In this document: positions 1 through 8,563 of the stretch, in pieces
How positions within the stretch are numbered: position 1 is the stretch's first letter
Layout: each line of letters opens with the position of its first letter
DNA from: an uncultured Acidobacteriota bacterium
Lineage (GTDB): Bacteria; Acidobacteriota; Vicinamibacteria; Marinacidobacterales; SMYC01
Length of the DNA: 35,676 bases
Direction of reading: 5' to 3'
Assembly: GCA_947259165.1 (NCBI GenBank)
Contig: CAMYKY010000020.1
Location: 45,016-80,691 of the forward strand
The notes under the pieces: model-generated
Told to the model about the DNA's origin: nothing
What the model saw: only the letters and a program-made list of their open reading frames with translations
Databases searched by the model: none
Made by a program: the position numbers and the translations under genes

Positions 1-152
1 TCCCCGTCGCCGTGCAAGAGAGCTGCCGCGCGACTGCGGAAAAATACTTCGCCCTCGAGGACGGCGCACGCCAATTCCTGTCGATCTATCGAAGCCTGGC
101 CTTTCCGGAAGATGCGGCGCGCCGGGAAGCCGTCGCGGTGGGGGTTGGCTAG
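1..152 (+). CDS. C-terminal end of a probable glycosyltransferase (partial)
   Basis: An open frame enters from the left edge in the third frame (first full codon at base 3) and stops at TAG 150-152. It gives 49 residues, including an AEKYFALEDGARQFLSIYRSL-like stretch without its last residue. An aromatic-acidic 'YF-x-LE' segment followed by 'x-IYRSL' resembles the last helix of GT4 glycosyltransferases, where it packs back on the first Rossmann domain. The stop is 4 bases before the start of the next gene, and the following genes are for polysaccharide synthesis, which supports the reading. The catalytic part lies outside the window, so the glycosyltransferase call is an inference from a short tail. 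That the frame is coding is more secure than the function. Confidence 0.55.
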   Translation, partial: PVAVQESCRATAEKYFALEDGARQFLSIYRSLAFPEDAARREAVAVGVG

Positions 153-156
153 AGAT

Positions 157-2022
157 ATGTGTGGCATTACCGGCAGTCTCGACTTCGGAGCGGCGTCGAC
201 GAGCAGCTCGAGCCTCGAGGCAATGACCCAAGCGCTCACGCATCGCGGGCCCGATGGAATGGGCGTCACTACGTCCGAAGGCGCCGGCCTCGGACATCGT
301 CGGCTTCGTATTATCGACCTCTCCGAACGCGCCGACCAACCGATGTGGAACGACAAGCATGATCTGGCTATCGTGTTCAACGGAGAGGTTTACAATTATC
401 GCGAGCTGAGACGAGAGCTCGAATCAGACGGCGCCAAGTTTCATACCGACAGTGACACCGAAGTCGTTCTCGAATTGGTCGCGCGCGAGCGCGAGAACGC
501 GATCCGACGACTCGACGGGATGTTCGCTCTCGCGGTGTGGGACACCAAGCGAAAGCGACTTCTGCTCGCGCGGGACCGAGCAGGACAAAAACCACTCTTC
601 TATTACCACGACGGCCGGCACTTCCTCTTCGCCTCCGAAATCAAAGCTCTCCATCAACACCCTGCGGTAACGCGCTCTGCTAACTTGAAGGCGCTAGGCC
701 TGTATCTGACATTCGGCTACTTTCCTGCGCCGGCAACCGCTTACGAGAACGTCCATGTTCTTCCACCCGCGTCGTGGATGTGGGTCGGCAACGACGGGAC
801 GCGCACGACGACGCGCTACTGGGCGCCTCCTCACGAGGTCAACGGCATCCGTGAGCTGCCAGAAGCGACCGAACGCCTGAGACCGCTCATGCGGGATGCG
901 GTCAGAAAGCGCCTCATGGCGGACGTGCCCCTTGGAGCTTTTCTAAGCGGCGGACTGGACTCCACCATCGTTGTCGGCCTGATGAGTGAGATGTCGCCGC
1001 GCCCAGTCAAGACGTTCAGCATCGGCTTCGAAGGCGCCCCTGCCTACGATGAGGTGGCCTACGCCGAAGAAGCCGCGCGCGCGTTTGGCTGCGAGCACAC
1101 GAGCTTCCGGGTCGAGCCCCCGGAGCCTGAGCTCTTCGAAAAGCTTCTTCACCACCACGATGGCCCGTTCGGGGATTCCTCCGCGATCCCAACTTTTATT
1201 GTCTCCGAGCTGGCGCGGCGCGACGTCACCGTTGTCTTGAACGGCGATGGCGGAGACGAGCTATTCGCCGGCTACTCCCGTTTCGTGGCCGGAGCGCTCA
1301 GCGAGCGCATCCCCCGGCCGATACGTCAAGTGGCCGCACTCGGTGGACACCTGCTACCCGCGCCGCGCGCGCACGCCAGCCGGCTTCGTCGGGTCCGGGC
1401 GTTTCTCGACGCTTCCGCTCTTCCGCTGAGCGAGCGCATGCAGTCGTGGTGTAGCTTCTTTCGACCGAGTGAGTTGGCATCGTTGTGGCCAAGCTCGACA
1501 TCGCCCGAGAGGCTCGAACCCAATCGACACTTCGGCGTTTTTCTCGACGAGGTCGAAAGCGGCACTCCACTCGCGCAACTGCTCTATCTGAACTATTGCA
1601 CGTATCTGCCGGAAGACCTCCTCGTCAAGATGGATCGAATGAGCATGGCCCACAGCCTCGAGGCGCGCTCGCCCTTCCTCGATGCGAAGTTGACCGAGTT
1701 CGCCGGACGGCTTCCCGACCGATTCAAAGTGCGCGGGCTCACCACGAAGGTGGTGCTACGAGAGGCGTTCAAAGACCTCGTTCCAGAACGGATTACCCAT
1801 CGCGCGAAGATGGGCTTCGGCGTGCCGCTGGGAGACTGGTTCCGAGGTGAGTTGCGCCCACTGATCGATGCGCACCTCACGCCCGACCGGGCGCCTATCT
1901 TCGATCAACTCGATCGCGACGCAGTCCGCCTCGTCGTGCAACAGCACATGGAGGGTGGGCGCGATCGAAGCCAACAGCTGTTTTGCCTGCTCACACTTTC
2001 GTCATGGCTCCGGACTCTTTGA
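157..2022 (+). CDS. asnB: Asparagine synthase family glutamine amidotransferase
   Basis: This 621-residue protein has the class II amidotransferase layout. The start was set at ATG 157, not an in-frame upstream ATG (112), because the next residue is the catalytic cysteine (MCGITG), which must become the N-terminal nucleophile. The N-terminal Ntn domain (about 1-215) carries THRGPDG and FNGEVYNYRELR. The synthetase domain follows, with the ATP pyrophosphatase loop SGGLDS at 264-269 and NGDGGDELFAGYSRF further on. The family transfers ammonia from glutamine to an adenylated carboxylate. In polysaccharide loci such proteins are usually thought to amidate a sugar acid or an envelope substrate rather than make free asparagine. 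It lies 4 bases after an upstream gene and 30 bases before a carbamoyltransferase gene, probably in one operon. XrtA/exosortase loci carry a relative, but no exosortase is visible here. The substrate is unknown. Confidence 0.93.
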   Translation: MCGITGSLDFGAASTSSSSLEAMTQALTHRGPDGMGVTTSEGAGLGHRRLRIIDLSERADQPMWNDKHDLAIVFNGEVYNYRELRRELESDGAKFHTDSDTEVVLELVARERENAIRRLDGMFALAVWDTKRKRLLLARDRAGQKPLFYYHDGRHFLFASEIKALHQHPAVTRSANLKALGLYLTFGYFPAPATAYENVHVLPPASWMWVGNDGTRTTTRYWAPPHEVNGIRELPEATERLRPLMRDAVRKRLMADVPLGAFLSGGLDSTIVVGLMSEMSPRPVKTFSIGFEGAPAYDEVAYAEEAARAFGCEHTSFRVEPPEPELFEKLLHHHDGPFGDSSAIPTFIVSELARRDVTVVLNGDGGDELFAGYSRFVAGALSERIPRPIRQVAALGGHLLPAPRAHASRLRRVRAFLDASALPLSERMQSWCSFFRPSELASLWPSSTSPERLEPNRHFGVFLDEVESGTPLAQLLYLNYCTYLPEDLLVKMDRMSMAHSLEARSPFLDAKLTEFAGRLPDRFKVRGLTTKVVLREAFKDLVPERITHRAKMGFGVPLGDWFRGELRPLIDAHLTPDRAPIFDQLDRDAVRLVVQQHMEGGRDRSQQLFCLLTLSSWLRTL

Positions 2023-2052
2023 CACGAGACTCCCAGGAAGGAACACGCCAAC

Positions 2053-3774
2053 ATGTATGTGCTCGGCTTGACGACGATGGGTGAATCCGCCGCGGCCTTG
2101 TTCTGGAACGGCGAGCTGGTTCACGCGGCGGAGGAAGAGCGTTTCTCGCGCACGAAGCACCACATCGGGTTCCCTCACGAGGCGGTCAAGTCCTGCCTCC
2201 AAAGCGCGGGTATAGTGCTCGCCGAGGTCGACCACGTCGCTCACTACTGGCGACCGTGGATGCTTGGACACCGCATTGGCCACACCATCCCGATCCTGCT
2301 CAAGAGTCCCCGTCTGTTTCAAGCACGAGCCAAACGCGGCGCCCAACAGGTTGGTGGGCACTATCGAAAAATGTTTCAGCTCAGGACGACGCTGAGTGAA
2401 GCGTTCGGTGAGCACGATGCGAACATCCACTACGTTGAGCATCATATCGGCCACGCGGCCAGCGCTTTTTACGCATCTCCGTTCGAGAAGGCGGCCGTGC
2501 TCACCCTCGACGGCACCGGCGAGAGCACGACGACCATGGCCAGCATCGGCGAAGGAAACAAACTCAGCGTCCTGAACCGAGTCAAGCTCCCACACTCGCT
2601 CGGTCAGTTCTATTCCGCCGCCACCAATTTCCTGGGCTTCGATATGTTCCAGGGTGACGAATACAAAGTCATGGGGATGGCGGCCTATGGCGAGCCCGAG
2701 TACTACGACTTTCTCCGCAAGAACGTGCTCGTTGCAAACGGCGGTGGCTCGTTCAATCTCGACATTACCTACCTCGATCATCACCTCGCGAAACACCACG
2801 AGTTTCCCGAGAAGATCACGAACGTCTTCGGCGCGGCCCGGCGCCACGACGACGAGATCACTCAACGGCACTACAACGTCGCTGCGAGCATTCAAAAAGT
2901 CCTCGAGGAGACGGTGCTCCACATGCTGATCGATCTGCATCGACGCACGGGTGAGAAGCGGCTTTGTCTCGCCGGCGGCGTTGCTTTGAACTCGGTCATG
3001 AACGGCCGGATCCTGCGGGAGAGTCCCTTCGACGAGCTTTTCGTACAGCCGGCTGCCAACGATGCGGGAGGGGCGCTGGGCTCCGCGCTCTACGTGCTGC
3101 ACCACAAGCTCGGGGAACCGCGACGTTTCACCATGAAGGATGCCTACCTTGGCCCAGGCTTCAGCACCGAACGCTGTCTGGCATCGGCGCGGGCGCAGCA
3201 TCTCGAACACGAAGAAATTCCCCGAGGCGAGCTCGCGAAGAAAGCCGCGCGTGCGCTCGCGGACGGGAAGATTCTGGCGTGGTTTCAAGGGCGCATGGAG
3301 TGGGGACCGAGAGCACTTGGCCACCGGAGCTTCCTCGCCGATCCGCGCTATTCCAAGATGAAGGAAGTCCTCAACACGCGGATCAAACTTCGCGAGCCGT
3401 TTCGACCGTCCGCACCCTCGATGCTCGAGGAGGCTGCGCCACGTTACTTTGGCGACGCCGTGAGCTCGCCGTACATGACCCTCGTGCTGCCAGTCGTTGC
3501 GAGTCGACGCGACGAGATTCCCGCGGTCGTTCACGTAGACGGCACGGCGCGTCCCCAGACCGTATCGAAGACGAGCGAGCCCCTGTACTGGGAGCTCATC
3601 CATGAGTTCGAGCGCGCCGCGGGCGTGCCGGTGGTGCTGAACACATCGTTCAACATACAAGAGCCGATCGTCTGTACTCCGGAAGAGGCGGTGAGCACGT
3701 TTCTTCGCTCGAGTGTCGACACCCTGGTCATGGAAAACGTCTGGGTGCCGCATCCGGGAAGCCGGGAAGGGTAG
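2053..3774 (+). CDS. NodU/CmcH-family carbamoyltransferase
   Basis: This 573-residue protein fits the NodU/TobZ-type O-carbamoyltransferases, which use carbamoyl phosphate and ATP to carbamoylate hydroxyl groups of sugars or antibiotics. The N-terminal Kae1-like domain shows EEERFSRTKHHIGFP (about 30-45), the metal-binding HHIGHAASAFYASPF and TLDGTGE. A second part has CLAGGVALNSVMNGRI. The C-terminal YrdC-like domain shows GRMEWGPRALGHRSFLADPR and NTSFNIQEPIVCTPEEA. The start ATG 2053 has AGGAAG about 12 bases upstream. The gene sits between asnB and a GT4 gene, so I infer that it decorates a sugar of the exopolysaccharide made by this locus. Length and motifs are complete and nothing looks damaged. 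The acceptor sugar cannot be told from sequence. Confidence 0.93.
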   Translation: MYVLGLTTMGESAAALFWNGELVHAAEEERFSRTKHHIGFPHEAVKSCLQSAGIVLAEVDHVAHYWRPWMLGHRIGHTIPILLKSPRLFQARAKRGAQQVGGHYRKMFQLRTTLSEAFGEHDANIHYVEHHIGHAASAFYASPFEKAAVLTLDGTGESTTTMASIGEGNKLSVLNRVKLPHSLGQFYSAATNFLGFDMFQGDEYKVMGMAAYGEPEYYDFLRKNVLVANGGGSFNLDITYLDHHLAKHHEFPEKITNVFGAARRHDDEITQRHYNVAASIQKVLEETVLHMLIDLHRRTGEKRLCLAGGVALNSVMNGRILRESPFDELFVQPAANDAGGALGSALYVLHHKLGEPRRFTMKDAYLGPGFSTERCLASARAQHLEHEEIPRGELAKKAARALADGKILAWFQGRMEWGPRALGHRSFLADPRYSKMKEVLNTRIKLREPFRPSAPSMLEEAAPRYFGDAVSSPYMTLVLPVVASRRDEIPAVVHVDGTARPQTVSKTSEPLYWELIHEFERAAGVPVVLNTSFNIQEPIVCTPEEAVSTFLRSSVDTLVMENVWVPHPGSREG

Positions 3775-3780
3775 GATTTC

Positions 3781-5022
3781 GTGCCGGCGACCGACGACCG
3801 GAAACGAATGGATCGGAAAGAAGTAGAAAAGATTCGCGTCATGCGGATCTTCTCTCGCTTGAACATCGGTGGTCCGTCGATACACGTCGTGTTGCTCACC
3901 GAGCAGCTCGATCCGGCGCGCTACGAAACAACGCTCGTCGTCGGTCGCGAAGACGACCGAGAGGGAAGCTTCGACGCGCTGGCGCGTTCGAAAAACATTT
4001 CTCCCCTGACCGTTGAAACTCTTGGTCGCTCTATCCGATCGGTCGACGATCTTCGCAGCTTCGTATTTCTTTGTCGCCTAATGGCCCGCGAGCGCCCACA
4101 CGTCGTCCACACGCACACCGCCAAAGCCGGGGCGCTCGGCCGACTCGCCGCGCTCGTGACCGCTGTTCCTGTCGTGGTCCACACGTTTCACGGTTCGGTC
4201 TTCGCGGGCTACTTCGGGCCCATCGGTTCGCGACTCTACGCTGCTGCAGAGCGAGCTCTCGCCCGCATCACCGATACCGCGATTGGCGTGAGCCCGGCCG
4301 TGACCGAGGAGCTCCACACCCATCACTTGAACCCGCGTCATGGGATACATACCGTACCGCTCGGACTAGAGCTCGACCGATTCTTGGACCAGCACCCGCG
4401 CGGGGACTTCAGGCGCCGCTTCCGGATCCCAGAGGGCACCCCGCTCCTAGGCTGCGTGGGGCGACTCGTTCCCATCAAGGATGTACCGACTCTGCTTGCA
4501 GCGCTCACAAAAGTCGAGGGCGCTCACCTCGCGCTCATCGGGGACGGCTCCGATCGAGATCAACTCGAGGCACGGAGCCGCGAGCTCGGTCTCAGCGATC
4601 GTGTCCACTTCACCGGCTTCCTCTCGAACTTAGAGACCATCTACCCAGACCTCGATGTTGTCGTCAACAGCTCGCGCAACGAAGGCACTCCGGTTGCGTT
4701 GATCGAGGCGATGGCAGCCGGGATACCGGTCGTGGCTACGGCCGTCGGAGGAACGTCCGATTTGCTCCAAAACGGCAACCTCGGAGATCTCGTGCCAGCC
4801 GGGGAGCCGGATGCTCTCTCGAAGGCCGTCTCGAAAACGCTGTCCGATGCGATCCACCACCCGGAGCTCACGAGGGCGCGCTGCGCGAAAGCCCGGGAGT
4901 CTGTTCTGGCAAAGTACCGCTCCGAGCGGCTCGTTTTGGATATCGAGGCTCTCTACCGCGCTCTACTCCTCAAAAAAGGCATCGGGACGCAAGCGCCGGA
5001 ATTGTCCCCAACACAAACATAG
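3781..5022 (+). CDS. GT4-family glycosyltransferase
   Basis: This 413-residue protein has the GT-B fold of family 4. The N-terminal acceptor domain begins at MRIFSRLNIGGPSIHV and carries HTHTAKAGALGR. The C-terminal nucleotide-sugar domain has CVGRLVPIKDVPTLL and the EX7E region NEGTPVALIEAMAAGIPVV. It should add a hexose or similar sugar to a lipid-linked glycan on the cytoplasmic side. Start choice is open. GTG 3781 has a good AGGGTAGG ribosome site 5-7 bases upstream and lies 6 bases after the carbamoyltransferase stop. ATG 3808 and ATG 3841 are in frame, and 3841 would match the usual N-terminus of the family. It is the last gene before a 496-base gap, so it probably ends this transcript segment. 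Confidence 0.92.
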   Translation: MPATDDRKRMDRKEVEKIRVMRIFSRLNIGGPSIHVVLLTEQLDPARYETTLVVGREDDREGSFDALARSKNISPLTVETLGRSIRSVDDLRSFVFLCRLMARERPHVVHTHTAKAGALGRLAALVTAVPVVVHTFHGSVFAGYFGPIGSRLYAAAERALARITDTAIGVSPAVTEELHTHHLNPRHGIHTVPLGLELDRFLDQHPRGDFRRRFRIPEGTPLLGCVGRLVPIKDVPTLLAALTKVEGAHLALIGDGSDRDQLEARSRELGLSDRVHFTGFLSNLETIYPDLDVVVNSSRNEGTPVALIEAMAAGIPVVATAVGGTSDLLQNGNLGDLVPAGEPDALSKAVSKTLSDAIHHPELTRARCAKARESVLAKYRSERLVLDIEALYRALLLKKGIGTQAPELSPTQT

Positions 5023-5518
5023 CCGCCCTATTTTTCAATAGTTTACGCAGCTGGAACAATTCCTGCTTAGTCAGAAGTACCGGTTTAAACCAAACTCACG
5101 GAAATCTGAAATGCACAGGGAATCCCTGCGAGCGATCGCCTGCCAACTTCGTGGCCCACACAGACAAGCCCTTTGAAATGAATAACAAACGGGAATCTAG
5201 GCTCGTCGCTCAGAACGCGCAAAGTCCGCGTCGAGACGCCCCTCGAGCCCAGACGACGAACCCATCCGGAGACGCGGTGGGTGGGAAAGACCCCACGCTA
5301 TCCGAGTTGCGCGCACCCGGGCGGAAGACCCCGCCGCACGACGGGTCCGAGCCTCGAGATTCGACAGTCACCCGATCGACCAAAACGCCTACAAATGAAT
5401 GGCTTACGCGGAAACGGGGGCCCGCAGAAGCGGGCGAGAAAGTGAGCCAAGCCCGCGTAGGGAACTCGCATCGTGGCGTTGGGTTTTCCCATCAATGGAT
5501 CGAGGCGGAGCGATAAAC
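5023..5518 (+). other. Long gene-free stretch / probable leader before the sugar-phosphate transferase gene
   Basis: No convincing gene lies in these 496 bases. The stretch holds a -24/-12-like promoter (5052-5067), a 13-bp palindrome CAGGGAATCCCTG (5116-5128), and a perfect six-pair hairpin GCCCGC-AGAA-GCGGGC (5420-5435). If the promoter is used, the message would carry a leader of about 440 bases. An open frame of 112 codons (ATG 5178 to 5516) runs through it but has no ribosome site, is rich in R, P, T and S, and matches nothing I recognise. A shorter frame from 5399 reads into the next gene, whose real start is at 5519. The role of the leader is unknown. Confidence 0.5.
5052..5067 (+). 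promoter_or_regulatory. Candidate sigma-54 (-24/-12) promoter
   Basis: TGGAACAATTCCTGCT has GG (5053-5054) and GC (5065-5066) with exactly 10 bases between them, in TGG and TGC context, as in sigma-54 promoters. The -24 hexamer ends in AAC rather than CAC and the -12 is CTGCT rather than TTGCT, so this is the weakest of the four such sites in the window. It would start the transcript near 5078 and drive the genes from 5519 to 11586. The sequence GGAATTGTCCCC about 50 bp upstream resembles the dyads near the other sites. Confidence 0.45.
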
Positions 5519-6670
5519 ATGTCAGCCCTGCTGTACTTGCTGACCCTGGGCATCCCGCTCGTCGGTACGCTGCTGTTTTTGCCGTGGATCGTCCGCTGGT
5601 CGCACGCCGAGGGCTGGCTCGACGAGCCGGGCGGCCGCAAACAACACGCGGCGCCGATCCCGCGGCTCGGGGGCGTCGCATTCTTCCTATCGTTCAGTCT
5701 CACCGTCTTGTTGGGGTTTCTTCTAGCCCCCTACGTCGCGTCCCTCGCCGAGATCCGCGCAGCCTTTCCTTCCATCGCAGCCGCGTTATCGGAAGCTCAC
5801 AAAGTACATACGCAGTTGTTCGGTCTTCTCGCGGGAGCCCTGGTCATCTTCATCGTCGGGCTCGTCGACGACCTCATCGGCGAGCGCCTTCCGGTCAGCT
5901 TCAAGTTTGGCGGGCAGTGCCTCGCGGCCTCTATCGCCGTCGGCTGCGGTATTCAGGTCGAGTTCACCGGGATCGCCCTTTTCAACATCGTTGTCAGCTT
6001 CCTTTGGATTCTCGGCATTTCGAACGCCTTCAACCTTCTCGACAACATGGACGGGCTGTCGGCAGGTGTCGCCGTCAGCTCCGCATTCATCTTTTTCTTG
6101 AACGCGCTGGCGATGGGCGAGATCTTCTTGTGCTTGATACTCGCCGCGTTCATCGGCTCCCTGCTCGGATTTCTTCGGTTCAATCTCCATCCGGCGAAGG
6201 TCTTCATGGGGGATTGCGGTGCGCTTTTCATCGGCTTCACCCTCTCGTCCCTGACGATTCTCGAGGCCTACGTGAGCCCGGCGTCGTCGACCTTGTTCCC
6301 GGTCTTGATGCCAGTGCTCGTTCTCGCGGTACCGTTGCTCGATACGCTCTCGGTCATCGTCATCCGCCTACGCGAGCGTCGGCCTGTCTATCTTGGCGAT
6401 CGCTGCCATCTTTCTCACCGACTCGTGGCATCCGGCCTCGCGGAGCCGCAGGCGGTGAAGTTCCTTTTTCTCCTGACACTCGCACTCGGGATGGGTGCCC
6501 TCAACCTCGCGCATGCGTCAGTGATGCGCAGTCTATGGACTGCAGCGTATTCAACCGTCGCCGCGGTGCTCGTACTCAGTGGAATGCGTGTAGGTACTCC
6601 GTGGAACGGGGGACGGGTCGGCTCGCATGCGCCGGCGCGTCGTTCCACGACAACGGTGGAGGGATTATGA
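5519..6670 (+). CDS. WecA/MraY-family polyprenyl-phosphate sugar-1-phosphate transferase
   Basis: This 383-residue polytopic protein moves a sugar phosphate from a UDP-sugar to undecaprenyl phosphate, the first step of a lipid-linked glycan. The family signatures are all present: RKQHAAPIPRLGG after the first membrane segment, GLVDDLIGER with the Asp pair that binds magnesium, NAFNLLDNMDGLSAG, VFMGDCGALFIGF, and a histidine motif HLSHRL near the C-terminal cytoplasmic loop. About ten membrane helices are evident. The start was set at ATG 5519 because GAGGCGGAG lies 8 bases upstream and the first helix begins there; an in-frame ATG at 5399 would add 40 polar residues. The stop overlaps the next start as ATGA (6667-6670), so the two are translationally coupled. 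The sugar (GlcNAc, GalNAc or other) cannot be told. Confidence 0.92.
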   Translation: MSALLYLLTLGIPLVGTLLFLPWIVRWSHAEGWLDEPGGRKQHAAPIPRLGGVAFFLSFSLTVLLGFLLAPYVASLAEIRAAFPSIAAALSEAHKVHTQLFGLLAGALVIFIVGLVDDLIGERLPVSFKFGGQCLAASIAVGCGIQVEFTGIALFNIVVSFLWILGISNAFNLLDNMDGLSAGVAVSSAFIFFLNALAMGEIFLCLILAAFIGSLLGFLRFNLHPAKVFMGDCGALFIGFTLSSLTILEAYVSPASSTLFPVLMPVLVLAVPLLDTLSVIVIRLRERRPVYLGDRCHLSHRLVASGLAEPQAVKFLFLLTLALGMGALNLAHASVMRSLWTAAYSTVAAVLVLSGMRVGTPWNGGRVGSHAPARRSTTTVEGL

Positions 6671-8550
6671 AGACCGTTAGCTCGACCCTGGCCCTGCTTG
6701 TCGCGACGTTCGCGCTCGGCGCGATCGGGGCGCTCGACGTGCCCGCCTTTGCGGGACCGGAGGTTCCGAAGGCGAAGCTCCTGGATATGTACGCCCTGAA
6801 AGAGGGCGACAGCTATGTGGTGCACATCATCGCCGACGGCGACATCACCGAGTTCCTCAGCGACCGGAAAACGGGGGACGGAACTTACAAGCTGACGCTC
6901 GACGTTCCCGCGTTGTCACCACTCGATTCGAAATACCACATCGAGACTCCCTTCAGCCGGCAGTTTCAGGTCTGGCCGATGCAGCTCGGCAGCAAGATCT
7001 ATTCGCGGGTCGAGATCGAGCTAGAAACGAACGCCAGCTCAGTCGTGGGCGTGGAGAACGCGGCCCACCTCTTCGTGCGCATCCAGCGCGAAGGCCCAGC
7101 TGTCGTCCAGCCCCAGGCGACTCGCGCCGCGACGGCTCCGTCGACGGCGCCTTCAACTCGACAGCCAAGCCCGAGTGCGCCGATCGTCGACGAGCCATCT
7201 CCGATAACCATAACCGCTCTGGGCGTGCTGCCGAGCCAGCCGCCACCTTCCGAAGATTCGGACGCTATGCCCGCCCGGATCGAGCTACCCGAACCGACCG
7301 ACGACACCGGTGACAACGCCGGGACGGACAACGAGCTTTTCTTCAACTTGTTCCCCACGCCCGCGGGCGAGCAACAAACGCTGTTCAACGTCAACCCCAT
7401 CGAAGACATCGTTCCCAACGAGGCCGTGGTCGGTCTTCGCGTGGGCCGCTTCGCACTCCAACCGTCAATCGATGCCAGCTACGTGCGCGGCTCCAATCTG
7501 CTTCTGCAAAGTGAAGATACGTTCGAAGACAGCGCTCTTTTGGTCAGAGGGCGTGTAGCGATGGTCCTGCTCGATTCGATGAACGAGTTCAAGATCGCCT
7601 ACGAAGGCCGTTATCGCGATTTCGAGGTCTTCGAGCTCGAGGACCGCTACACCAACGTTTTCGACGTCAACGCAAAGCTCGTCACGACCCCGAGCTCATC
7701 GCTCGCGTTCGGAAACCATTTCCTTCACGGCGCGTTCGAGAGCCGAGAATTCGATCCCGGCGGCGAGACCGTCACCAACACGGATCCGTTCTACCGTAAT
7801 CGCACCGAGGCAACCTTTGCTGTCGAGCTCTCCGAACGCCTCGGCGGTGAGCTCTCCGGCAGCTTCAACCGTGTTGAGTTCACACAGACCGAGAGCGAAT
7901 TTTTCAACTACGACGACACCTCGCTCGGTGCGGCCGTGCTGTACAACCTCTCTCCGCTCACCAGTCTGGTCGGCGAGTACTCCCGTCTCAAAACTCGACC
8001 CGACGCCACGAGGCCGCAAGCCTTCTCGGACGGCAATGTCGGGATGTTCGGGTTACGCGGCGAGGTAACACCGTTGCTGCGAGGTCAGGTTCGCGCTGGC
8101 TACACTCGCCAGAGCTTCAATCAATCATTGGTGCCGCAGGCATACACCGGTTTCGTCGCGGATGTCCGTCTCACGCGCCGTTTCGGTGAGTCCACCGCAC
8201 TCGATTTCACGCTCGGGAGAAGAACCAACCCCTCTGCCTACCAGGAAAACGGTTTCTATCTTTCCAACTACGGCAGCGTCCAGTTTGTTGTCCCGATTAC
8301 TGAGAAACTGCGACTGAGCACCAACGGGTTCTTGTTCGGGAACAGCTACCCGCTGGCCGATGACTCGACGGGGCTCGAACGTAGTGACAAAGCTATCAGC
8401 GGGGCGGTGGGCCTGTCCTATTTTTGGACGCCACTGTCGTTTCTCAGCGTGGATTACCGCCACGACCGGCGGAACTCCAATCTGGAACAATTCAGCTATC
8501 GCAACAACGCAGTGCAGTTCATGGTCGGATTCGGATTCTTGACCCGGTGA
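6667..8550 (+). CDS. Exported AMIN-like / outer-membrane beta-barrel protein of a polysaccharide locus
   Basis: This 627-residue protein begins with a signal peptide (about 1-29, ending VPAFA). The next 100 residues (KLLDMYALKEGDSYVVHI onward) look like an AMIN-type beta domain. Then comes a Pro/Thr/Ser/Ala-rich linker (about 145-220). From about 235 to the end there are alternating strands typical of a large outer-membrane barrel, closing with the aromatic pattern VQFMVGFGFLTR. This matches the putative beta-barrel porin type found in EpsL-like positions of export loci. It probably forms or supports the outer-membrane route for the polymer next to the Wza-type protein encoded 13 bases downstream. 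The start is coupled to the transferase gene by ATGA. The AMIN assignment is by pattern only; the barrel call is firmer. Confidence 0.8.
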   Translation: MKTVSSTLALLVATFALGAIGALDVPAFAGPEVPKAKLLDMYALKEGDSYVVHIIADGDITEFLSDRKTGDGTYKLTLDVPALSPLDSKYHIETPFSRQFQVWPMQLGSKIYSRVEIELETNASSVVGVENAAHLFVRIQREGPAVVQPQATRAATAPSTAPSTRQPSPSAPIVDEPSPITITALGVLPSQPPPSEDSDAMPARIELPEPTDDTGDNAGTDNELFFNLFPTPAGEQQTLFNVNPIEDIVPNEAVVGLRVGRFALQPSIDASYVRGSNLLLQSEDTFEDSALLVRGRVAMVLLDSMNEFKIAYEGRYRDFEVFELEDRYTNVFDVNAKLVTTPSSSLAFGNHFLHGAFESREFDPGGETVTNTDPFYRNRTEATFAVELSERLGGELSGSFNRVEFTQTESEFFNYDDTSLGAAVLYNLSPLTSLVGEYSRLKTRPDATRPQAFSDGNVGMFGLRGEVTPLLRGQVRAGYTRQSFNQSLVPQAYTGFVADVRLTRRFGESTALDFTLGRRTNPSAYQENGFYLSNYGSVQFVVPITEKLRLSTNGFLFGNSYPLADDSTGLERSDKAISGAVGLSYFWTPLSFLSVDYRHDRRNSNLEQFSYRNNAVQFMVGFGFLTR

Positions 8551-8563
8551 ATAGCAAGCAACC

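Noticed and set aside
2002-3885. A 627-codon open frame on the minus strand across the carbamoyltransferase gene
   Set aside because: It is the antisense shadow of a complete, well-conserved plus-strand gene in GC-rich DNA; its product shows no family features.
4071-5516. A 481-codon plus-strand frame overlapping the GT4 gene and the gap after it
   Set aside because: The first two thirds lie out of frame over a clear glycosyltransferase and are extremely Arg/Ser/Pro-rich. Only the last 112 codons lie in the gap, without a ribosome site.
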